A stretch of DNA of 64,000 nucleotides from Ciona savignyi (Eukaryota; Chordata; Ascidiacea; Phlebobranchia; Cionidae), in the NCBI GenBank assembly GCA_000149265.1, contig CH003389.1, positions 124,001-188,000 of the forward strand, read 5' to 3'. The translations under genes and the position numbers were made by a program. The notes beneath the pieces are model-generated. The model was given only the letters and a program-made list of their open reading frames with translations. It made no database searches and was not told where the DNA came from. Shown here one piece after another: positions 32,901-43,263 of this stretch (its first letter is position 1; each line of letters opens with the position of its first letter).

Positions 32901-35900
32901 TCGTGTAGTATTTAGAGGTACCGGAAGTTTTCAGTCAAATTATAAAAGCAATTTTCACCATATGATTACGAGATGTTAGAATAAGCAGAACCTATGCCTT
33001 TAACATGAAACATGGCATGAACCACCAATGTCTTTGGTTATTTAGATATTTTTAAAATAGTATTTTTTCTGCGATTGTATTCGGAAATCTTGCTTGCTTA
33101 AAACACTTTGGAACAGTGGTTCTCAATCTTTTTGAACTCGTCGCGTACCCAAGACCAATTACAAACGCAAACGGGCGCACCTTGCATGGGAAGTCAAAAC
33201 AATATGCTAAATACTCAAAACATTACAATAGAAAAGAACGAACTAGACTCTAACCATTTAGTAGTTTATAATCTATGCACCTTCTGTCGTAAATTTATGA
33301 AATGCAAGTGTGGTTGTGGCGCACCATTTAAGAAACACTGTTCTAGAGAATATTAAATACGGGGCTTCCAAGGTCCATATCCATATTTCCCGGATCGTGG
33401 ACCCACTCCTACTCATATATCAATATGAATTAAATAAGATGTTTATGTGAAAGTAACGCACCAGGGGCTTCCCGGACCAATCGAACTCATCATCATGAGC
33501 GTACCCTTTTCGGTCGTACAGATCGGAGAATAACTTGCGGAGATAATCGTAATCCGGCGTTTCAAAAAAGTCAAGGTGTCGGACGTACCTCAGGTAGGAG
33601 GCCATCTCCTCTGTCGAGTTTATAAAGTTTGAAGGCATCAATCAAATACAGTGTTTAGGTAAATGTGTCAATTACTCATTCTTCCACATTTAAAACATGC
33701 TTTTTAACTTTGATTTTTAATTCCAAGTTTTGGATGGTTAGGATTTTTCTTAATGCACAAAAACGTTTACATCAGTAAACAATAATGTTACAACTTTTCA
33801 GTTTAATCATTAAAGATTAGTTGATCAGTACACATGTGCTTATGTGGTTTGGCAAGTGCTATGTGGTTTGCCTAGGGCTGTAATTCATACGTTTTTCTAC
33901 TTGCTGCTCTATGATGATACGTGAACCACACAACCCTGCAATTTTAAACCAAAAGCTGCAGACCATGATAATAATGTGTATTTTTGGGGATAAAAATAAC
34001 AGGAATTTCAAACAATATAAATATAATACCTGGTGGATTTTCACATAGCACTTCAATGGGTGTTGTTCGCTTGGTATCTCCGATCTTCTGGTATCTTTCC
34101 TTCAGTGTATCGGCCTGTGGGAGCCCATGTAAGCTTAACATTCAACTAACTCCATGCAAATATACATTTAGCAGCAGAGACACTTAAATTGTGCATCTGA
34201 TGCCTGTTTCACTTGAGTATATCATCACTGCGATGTGAGCATTTGCGCAAATAAACAGCGAACATAGTGCAAATATCTAATGTCTCCGCAATGTCTTCTG
34301 AACAAGAAACATGCCTTAGAGAGATTGCTACACTTTATAATCATCAGTTGTGAACTTCTGATGATTAATACTTCCTGCTTAGTATGATATCGAATATTAA
34401 TCATGCTGCGTATTTTACACGCGTTGCTTCTATGAACTAGCATGAGATCATGACATCATAACTTCACCTAGCATCACCGACAAAACGACCTCATTTCTGC
34501 ATCCACCCCAAATAACTTAACACCAAATAAGCATCCACCCCAAACTAATCCAAACTTACTTTTAAACCCTGCCAAGGAAGACTTCCTCGAAGAAAGTACA
34601 TGAACATGTGACCAAGAGCTTCCAAGTCATCTCGACGACTTTGTTCTTGAAATAGAGAAAGAAAATGACATCGATAATACACAGTCGCACATAATTTAAG
34701 GTTTTGGACGTAATTACATGTTCTAAGAGAGAGAACTAGTATTAAGCATCTCATAATACAGATGTTGATTCACATTTTAAATTGATTTTCATACAACTGT
34801 GTTTAAAATTTTTGATATATATATATATATATATATTTCACATGTAAAACATTGTCAGTATCCATTGTTAAAATGAACAGCATATGCCATGAATTTGGTC
34901 TGGACAGATTGGTGTATAATCCTATTAAAAAAACCTTTTCATACAGAAAATAAATAAAATATGCCAGTTAGAATGTTAAAAATATATATATACTTTAACA
35001 TCTTGATAATTTAAATGTATGCTAACTATTTCTCTGCATAATGTGAAAAGTCGAGGCCTATTTACATCCATGATATACAGGTAAACGTTAGTCAGTCCTT
35101 CAAAGAGAACTGCGCAAGATATTTATATTCATTAGGGCTGAACATTAAGTTACCTTTTCCTAAATGTGTGTTGATACTCATGTAACGGGCAGTGCCAGTT
35201 AAACTCTTATGTTCTCGGTAAGGAATGTGCTTTCTTGTTTCTGGGTCTATGTATTCTTTGGCAAGACCGTAGTCGATGATATGTATGGTGGATTGGTTTG
35301 GAGTTCCGATGCGTCCAATCAAGAAATTTTCGGGTTTTACATCACGGTAGATTAAATGCTTTGAATGAACATACTCGATTCTGTGAATCTGTGACAAGAT
35401 AGATTTTGACAAGCACCGCACACATGCCACAAAATATTGATCTGTTTATACAACGACCACTGTACAACTACTTGTTAATCCTGTAAGAACATAGGACCGG
35501 TGGTCGTTTATAGTGAAACGAATATGCTTGCTCATAAAATATATCTGTCACTGCTATTTACTTTGTCAAGACTACAGTAAACAAACAAGCTTTCACTGTT
35601 ATACAGCATCAAGTATGGAACTATTTCTTAGCCTAAAATTCACTTACTATTTTTAAAAAAAAGGTATAAAATAAATCAAAAAATTTGACAATAAAAAAGG
35701 GGAGTATACAGTTGATACGAAATGTTAAGATAAATCAAGAAACTCGGATAATGTGCACATTGACATTTCATGCCATAATAGAAACCACTCAGAACCACAT
35801 TGAACAAAGACTTACCAACTGAATTGCCACCATGAGAACAGTTTTTAAAGAAAAGGTTCGGTCGCACAAATCAAACAAATCTTCGAGACTTGGCCCAAGT

Positions 35901-38900
35901 AATTCCATTACCATTGCATTGTATTTGCCGCATGGCCCAAAATAATAAACTTGAGGTATCCCATCTAAGAAAGGATCAATTGACTTAAATAAATTCCATG
36001 CCTATGTTCCTTGATAAACAGGAATAATACCTCTCTGGGTTTAATTAATAATTTACAACAGAGTGGCCTTACAGAAAGTGTTCAAATGATAACGCGTGCC
36101 AGGCAAAGCACAAACTGAGTAATGGTAAATCAACATGGCCGGATCTTTAGTTTTTAAACCTAATGGTTTGGGTTGTGTATCAGTTGGTGGTTAACCAGTT
36201 AATTGATTGTTTAGTTAACAACTAACAAAACAAAGAAATGGTTAACCAATTTGTGTAAAAACCAAACAAAAAAGCAAGTGCTTATTGTAAAAAAACATAA
36301 CTCTATAATTGTACATTACAAAGGCAATGTACTTTTAAACCAATTTAAATTAGTTGAGCTTTTATTAAACCATTATTTTGAACTGACTCAAAATTTGCAA
36401 AAGTGCTAGTAACAAATGGTAAATGGTGACTAACCTGTGTTCCCAAGTAACTTATAATATCGGTATTCCAAGTGTAGTTGAGGTGCTCTCGATTTCATTG
36501 GCTCCTAACAAGGTTAGAACAAGATTATTTCTCTGCTCTCGCATTATAGTCTATTATACAGGCACTTAAGTGTGTTTCTCATGGATAGGAAGATTAAATT
36601 ATTAAGGGGCTTAACTGTTACAATCAGGATCACGATTGTAGAAATTATAGATTAAGTTTCAGCGCTTTAAATGCCACTGCGCATATTGTCACACCTAAGT
36701 GGTATTTTGAAGAATGGCGTTGCGGTGGGTTTAACAGCAAAGACCATAGGGAACAACTGCTATGGTGTGTTTCCCATTGAGTAATACCCATTCTGACGTG
36801 ACTTTAATTGTGAGTCATATTTAAATATATATATACATCCAGCAGTCTGGCATGCTTACATATGCCGGCCATCATTTACCCAACTGCGTTCAATCCATTA
36901 AAAAATGTCCAGTCTATTAAAACTAAAAGCGCTAGATTTTATTTTAAAAACATGGTTTAAATTTAGAATCTGATTTCATGTAATGGGTAGAGCTAGGAAC
37001 AATGAGAGCATATTACAACTTGGCCAGCTGCATAGCCACAGGCACAATACAATGAAAGTTAATTAAAGTTAAATATACACATATTTAATTATCCGCACTT
37101 ACCAATTTGATAGCTACATGTTCATTGTTGTAAAGATTTTTACCTGAAATTAAATTAAAATTATAAATACATACCGTTACCGGGCACACCATAACTAGTT
37201 GGATACAAAAACATTTAAAATTTAAATGGATTCTAAAAAGAAATATCTAACAAATGCACTCAAGATCACAACTCATATAAAACGATTAAACCAAAATGTT
37301 TGAAAAGTGAAAATTTTATTTATTTTACAGTCTTGGCTTAAATGTTTTTATTTAAAAATAAAATAAGATCATGTGTAGGTTTTAAAAGTTTTAAAAGTTT
37401 CATTAAAAAAAATAAATGTCAAACTGATCAATGGACAGAATTAGTGCATGGTACATTTTTACAACTCTTACAGGTATACCATAACCACTTTCCCACTTTT
37501 TAAAAACTTGGGCAAAGAAATTCCTATATAAATTATACATTTATAAGCAATATTTTAGGAAATATTTGAAAACAAATGAAAAAGAAATTGCTTTGCATTT
37601 ACTGTTAGTGCCGGTATGATTAATTTGTTGTGGGCGTTAGTGTTGATGGTGCGTACTAGAGCCGCAGTACAATAGTAGAACAAATATATGACACAGACAA
37701 ACATTATTAAAATCTAACATACAGGAAATGTCTAGACAAGTATACATTTAAAGCAATTGTTAAAATTCTTTTGTGGAGTAACATGAATTAATATCCAATA
37801 AACACAGCAGAGCTGCATATGTATTGTTAATTCCCAGGTGTCCATAGCCTTGGGGAGAATTGTAAGAAAAAAGACTTTTGCCCACAATCATTCATGTATA
37901 CCGAAATACGAGTAATAAGGTACCAAATCAAACATTAAGACAATAAAAATGTTAATGATAGATATTTCCTGTCAATGTAATAAAAGATTTTATATGCCTT
38001 TATATGTAAAATTACACAAAAACCCTCTCAAAAAGAAAGAGTAAATTTCATTCTGTATATGGCAACCGTTGTCAGATTAAATAGAATTTATCCCCCCAGC
38101 ATAAGACATGGCATAAAAGGTAAATATTCTTGGTAATTTAAACAGTAGCAGAAGAGCTTATACCCTTTTCGAACAAAAAACCAGCTCATACATACATAAG
38201 AGAAAAAATATATATATTACGCCCCTATAGTTACTTAAATTTATATTAAAGATGAACAAATAATGCTAACATAACAGTCCTTATTGGACATCCTTATTTA
38301 GAATTACATACAAAATTCCTTAATACTATGCTCAAATAAAAAATCACATTTCAGCAAGTTAAAGTGACCCGATAATTTTGACAAATACTGGAATGTAAAA
38401 TTGGATAAGTCGCATCCACATTCTAGTTGCAGTTAGCTGTAAATCGTCTTAAAGGATTTTCCCTCAACTCATGAGATATGGCCTACAGGACTTGGACTAT
38501 TAAAACTATAGCGTATACTTTATCCAAGGTAAAAATTTCCAACTCTAATGTTTGGAGTTGGAGGTAGAAACGTAAAATTCCCACCACCCCAGGATTGCCA
38601 CATATAACAACGTTAATTAGGCCTAATTGAAATCATTGATTATTACATATGGTAATTAAAAAAATACAATTTATGGTTATTTGACTTAACGCTACACATT
38701 ATACAAGCTTGCGATTATCATACCTAATCTTAGCTCCCCAAAATTGCCACACCCAATTTTCTTTCCCACTCTGAAGTTGGGTCCAACCATCAGCATTCCC
38801 TGATTGGGAGTTGTGGTGCGTCGACTTGTTTCATTGTGTCCCGACCTTCCGCCTCCATGAGGTCTTTCCCCTGCAAGTCGCACCATTCCAGCGCCCCGAC

Positions 38901-38928
38901 GGTCCCCACCATTTCCTCTGCCTTGCAT
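29913..38928 (-). CDS. CSNK1G: Casein kinase 1 gamma, membrane-anchored Ser/Thr kinase, 11 exons
   Basis: Exons, 5' to 3', are 38928-38724, 37143-37103, 36504-36435, 35964-35816, 35388-35154, 34645-34560, 34114-34030, 33610-33462, 32324-32271, 30222-30107 and 29964-29913, in phase, 413 aa (human isoforms about 390-450). The Gly-rich N-terminus precedes the kinase domain: loop [11 protein letters not shown] (59-69), Lys81 in VAIK, catalytic YRDVKPEN (Asp171), metal site DYG (194-196; the family usually has DFG), the CK1 signature [19 protein letters not shown], and [12 protein letters not shown]. The tail shows GHSNTPIT, as in vertebrates, and ends in [10 protein letters not shown], the palmitoylation/polybasic anchor that puts CK1 gamma at the plasma membrane, where it phosphorylates LRP6 in Wnt signalling. 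A further 48-bp exon is possible at 33361-33408. The long first intron (1.6 kb) and intron 9 (2 kb) hold no genes. Confidence 0.96.
30352..30472 (-). mobile_element. SINE A head fragment
   Basis: Head plus a short part of the body, located in CSNK1G intron 9 about 130 bp upstream of exon 10. Confidence 0.7.
32652..32922. mobile_element. MITE-1, complete copy with 9-bp arm arrays
   Basis: Best copy of the family. The left arm has five 9-bp units (GACCGCTTG type) and the right arm about eight inverted units (AAGCGATCC type), around a core with telomere-like CCCTAACCCTAAC. It lies in CSNK1G intron 8. Confidence 0.88.
33113..33340. mobile_element. hAT-type MITE, second copy
   Basis: Same termini as the 26502 copy (CAGTGGTTCTCAATCTTTTT and AGAAACACTG). 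It lies next to the candidate extra exon of CSNK1G. Confidence 0.8.
33361..33408 (-). other. Candidate extra 16-codon exon of CSNK1G
   Basis: Between exons 8 and 9 a 48-bp open segment in phase 0 is bounded by GAGTAG on its 5' side and GTATTT on its 3' side. It would add a Trp/His/Asp/Met peptide containing WVHDPG after GKPL, where vertebrate CK1 gamma has PTPIGTVHTD. The preceding intron would be only 53 bp, similar to the 54-bp intron in the esterase gene. The donor is weak, and it adjoins a hAT MITE. Confidence 0.35.
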
Positions 38929-39549
38929 TGTGGACAGCTCGTGGGCTCGTGTGCAGCCTCACAACATGAACATATCTCGATAAAACAAACAAGTTTGGGA
39001 ATTCCAACAAAAATTAACCATAGGCTCTGAGTAATATAAGATGTGAGTGTGTAAATGCACCAAAACGTTATTTTTAGTTAACACAATTACAAGTTATCCG
39101 CTTTGTTCTACCAGCATAGTGATTGAATTGTGACTACTAACAAGAATAGGCTTCTTAAGGTTTTTATGTAACTAAGTTACAGGATTAGGTCTCAGGTGTA
39201 CTAACATGAAGTTAATGCAATGGTATACCGGCATACATTTTTAAAAAAATAAAATCGAGACCTAACGTAGCAAATTACTATTCTGATAGCTCAAATCCAG
39301 AGATCTTACAACCCACAATGAAAAACATGACGAAATGAGTTAATTCATCAGCTAACGCCTGAATTTACAAAACTAAGCTTCCATACTTACTACGGCTACA
39401 TGGCTATACTAGCTTAAAGCATCACTGACTTTAAATTTAATCTGATAATAAGCTAAGCATGATCATGTACTTAGCTGTTACTAAGTACAACAAGTTAACA
39501 TTACTGGCGGTGTATTAGTCATAATACAACAGATACAAAAGAGGGCAAT

Positions 39550-39737
39550 ACTAAAAGGAGGGAAAGAGGGAAGGAGCGACACTGCTCACTAAAATTAGGG
39601 AAACTAACTTCCACCCTGCCGTCAACTCTAATCTCAACCCCACAGTACCCGTAACCCCACGTTTCAAACTGACTTTAATGTCATCCTATTCACTTTAGTA
39701 TGCAGTTTCCGTCCTTCCCGCTTTCCCTCCTTTTAGT
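39550..39737. mobile_element. MITE-2 copy
   Basis: Symmetric ends ACTAAAAGGAGGGAAAG and CTTTCCCTCCTTTTAGT, the cleanest terminal inverted repeats of the family. It lies upstream of CSNK1G. Confidence 0.88.
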
Positions 39738-40028
39738 CTTACCCTAAAAAAGAACATTTTTAATTTTTAGTCATACTCTGTATATTAATATTAAATACCA
39801 GTACAACCTAATTGTTTAAATGTATTTGTTTCAGACTGTAATGTTTTTCAACAAAACATTTAATTTAAAATATATAATACAAAAATACACCTAATAGGAT
39901 AGGATCGATCCTTCTAAGGTTCAGCAAAATTGAAGGCAAATTGAAACATAGGTAAAATCCAAGCACAGATATCAAATTCCTATGCCTGATGTTGAATTAC
40001 CAAACAAATTGCATAATGTTGTACTTTG

Positions 40029-40288
40029 GATAGGATAGGATATTCATGTTTATCCCCGTGAATGGGAAAACCAAGGGGGTTAACACACGGGCAATCGTCA
40101 GATCACCTCGCGCCCATCGTCGGGTTACCGGAGCTATTGCAGTGTGTTGTATATAATAGACGCGTTCCTTCAATTTGTTAGAACCCATTAATCCGCTGGG
40201 TTCAGGCAATGTCCGTATAGTGCCTTGCCCAAGGACACAACCGACTAGCTAGCGACCAGTTTCGCACCTGCAACCTTTCGATTGAACT
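40029..40288 (-). mobile_element. SINE A copy
   Basis: Well conserved; the head is cut at CTTTCGATTGAAC. Confidence 0.9.
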
Positions 40289-41019
40289 TAATACAACGAA
40301 ACTTAATTATATTGTGAATGATATAATTGTATTGTGAACCTCGAGTATAAAGTAAGAACGAGTGATTCTTTATGTCTTTCACCACATTAGTATAAATTTA
40401 TAGGAATTTTTACTGTGTTTTTTGTCAGATAGATTTAAATGTGGTTTAGTTTTTTGTTAATTAATTATCATCGCATGTATTTTATTATTTAAAATAAAAT
40501 GTATAAGGTAAATAGTATCCTGCATGATACAGATATTGTTTCAGTTTTTCTTAAGACTAATACTCCATTAGGTTTAAACAAAAATCATTAAATGTCTTGC
40601 CATGGACACAAGCGTCAAGAAAGCAGCTGGTTTCGTATACAAAACTATAAGCTTTGAGGTCGTACAGCATTTTACAACACCGGTATCCTGTAGGTATATA
40701 ACCTGAACAACCACAGTCACGCACTGAACTCAATTAAGTAATGTTTATTCAACAAGCAAAAAGAACCCAAGTAGAACACTTCATTAAGACAAACCAAACG
40801 CAGCTTTATCAATTATTACGAGGCTAATAATATATTGATACCAACCCTCCCCATCTTTCGATATCTTAAACCGGATGACATCTAATATCTAAATATTTGT
40901 ATTGCACTATTTTAACTCTAAAAGATATAAAAATATATTTAAAAACTTTACGGTTATTTCTTGACTAATTAAAACATACTCCCAAATCTTATTAGATGGG
41001 GATATATATGTTATTCTGA

Positions 41020-41275
41020 CCGGTTAGCTCATTTATGACGAGTTAGCTGAAAGGTGGCAGAATCAAAATCAGCAACGGAGTCGGTTTGGTTCTTGAGCAT
41101 GGCCCACAGAAATGGTTGCCCAACCCTACTAGGCTTAAATAAAATCTCTAAAATTATCTTAAACGTATACCACATTTTGCAATATGTAACCCGACTGTAG
41201 GCACGCTGTCATTATTTGTACCCTGCGTTACATATATTTTCTATCGTTTTCCATGTCACTATGATAAACGTGTTT
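41020..41275 (+). mobile_element. SINE A relic
   Basis: Weak but ordered similarity: CCGGTTAGCTCA, GTAACCCGACTGTAGGCACG, GATAAACGTG. Confidence 0.45.
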
Positions 41276-42704
41276 TACCTATTTCTATAAAGTAACCAAA
41301 AATAGTTTTTAGCATCATATAGCATCATATATATTTAATATCCCATAACGCAAATATTTTACTAATAATTTTATTTCTTAAATCGGCACTTATAAATAAA
41401 ACAAAACAGAAAAAACACTTGTAGATAAAAAATGTTATGCGCCAGCATGCGGAATCCGGATGGACATAGCCGATGTTCATGTAAAACCGTTATTGAGAAT
41501 AATTACTGAACAATTAGACTGATTGCAGAAGCGGTTGTAATTTTGCATTGCGGTTTTCAGGTAATCTAAGAATGCTTGATTTAAATATATGTGTGTTTTT
41601 AACTTATAAAGTAGGTTTTCAGTGTTAAGAAACCGAGCTATTTTATCGTGAATACGCCCTTTGTTTTACTTATACCGGTACCGGTTTGTTATCGAATACT
41701 GATCTTGTCACATATTTCTGTTTAGTAAGTTATGACATAAGGTTTCAGTGTAAATGGTATTTATCTTTTTATAAATACACTATGTTATAACTAAGCTTAG
41801 TACTTATAACTAATACTTTACTGTCTCGTATCTTTCCTAAAATTTACCTGTAAGTATAGTTCCAATATGATAAGTTTGCAGATTTTTACCAGTATTAATG
41901 CGTCCCAAATTTAAAATGTGCATGTCCAAATTAATATTTTTGATCAAACCAATTTTTTGATTTTGAAAATATGCACTTGCCATAGGAAGTTCCTTGCTCG
42001 TTTATACTTTGCGTACTGAATTTAGACTATTGCTATGATTCAGTTGACAGAGTATATTTACGACACCTTTCTGTGCATGCTGGACAGCCATACGCAATGG
42101 CAAACATCATGTTTTAACAGGCATTAATACTCTGTTAAATATGTACAGATTTATATTTAATCGTAACTATTGATGTGCAAAAAAATGTTTCCCATACATT
42201 AATTCAAATAAGATAATTTTTAACGGGCGTTATATCCTGGGTATCAGTCGGTATGTGAAGTATTGGAATGCCACGCGAGATCTACTTTGATAGCAATGCA
42301 ATCTTTTTTGTAGAAAATACCTGAACTTTTTACTGCGCTTTGTGTGCTGTTGCATGATTTCCCATTAGAATCTGCTTCTCATACTGATTTGTCAGAATAC
42401 AAGTTCGACCCCAAACCAATAGTCGAATTACCGGGCATATTTCAGTATATTGTAATTACCTGAACATTGTTTTAGTTTTTGTTTAATCCAATAATCCAAA
42501 TCCTCAATAAATTCTCACTATGTGTGTTGTTCAATGACATAACCTCAACTAATAACTAGCTTACACTGCAATAATATGAATGCATGTAGAGTAGTCTTCA
42601 ATAAGTCTATTCAACCTTTCACATAATTCAATATATATTCTTCTAGCCTATATATCGCAAATATTATATAATATACTACGTCATCATTTAATTATTAGGA
42701 TATG

Positions 42705-42925
42705 TTAAATAGGTTATTTATGTTTTATCCTTACGAGTAATAACAGAGACACTCTTGGAATTATTACACAGGCAGTCGACCTTGTGTGAGTGTGTCTAAC
42801 TTGGGTTACTGAAGCTATTACATTGTGTAATTGTGTTGTATATGATTTTGCTCTGCGTAAGGACACATTCAAATTCACACAACCTACTAGAATGCGGCTT
42901 GTTTTGATCTACCAACCTTTTAGCT
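42705..42925 (-). mobile_element. SINE A relic
   Basis: Weak similarity: TTTATGTTTTATCC, GGGTTACTGAAGCTATTACA, GTGTTGTATATGATT, ACCAACCTTTTAGC. Confidence 0.45.
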
Positions 42926-43218
42926 AATGGCTGACATTTTGACTAACAAGCTGAAAATTTAAGACAAGCTACTACAGTATGTGTAAATTTTTATTTCTTT
43001 TGTCAATCACAAACGACTGTCACGTGGCCACAAATATTACTAAGAACAAGGTTTAACTGATTTAGTTCTGTTGCTTTAATATTTTAATTTTATACCATGT
43101 AGTACGGTACGCTGTATCAATATGTATATGGCTATATTTATTTATTTTAAATAGGTATATATATTGTTTTGAAATTCCTATATTTTGAACAGTGGACAAT
43201 CCTTTTTTAATCAGGAAA

Positions 43219-43263
43219 ATGGTGTACAGAATGAATTACCAATGTAACCTTGTTCTAATATGA
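43219..43263 (+). CDS. Upstream ORF overlapping the TNRC6 start codon
   Basis: An ATG five bases after the probable acceptor TTTTTTAATCAG (ending 43214) opens a 14-codon frame whose TGA (43261-43263) overlaps the TNRC6 ATG (43260-43262) as ATGA. It would be in the mature leader if that acceptor is used. Such an arrangement can lower translation of the main frame or force reinitiation; that role is inferred. Confidence 0.45.
   Translation: MVYRMNYQCNLVLI

Larger units (their letters stand above)
38929..43259. other. Shared upstream region of CSNK1G and TNRC6
   Basis: The two genes are divergent across 4.3 kb. No coding exon is recognised. The region contains a MITE-2 (39550-39737), one well-preserved SINE A (40029-40288), two old SINE A relics (about 41020-41275 and 42705-42925) and long AT-rich unique DNA. 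Noncoding 5' exons of both genes could be hidden here; a strong acceptor at 43214 suggests TNRC6 has at least one. Confidence 0.55.

Noticed and set aside
32715..32915. Open frame with Arg-Ser-Lys/Met repeats
   Set aside because: Produced by the 9-bp arm repeats of MITE-1, not a gene.
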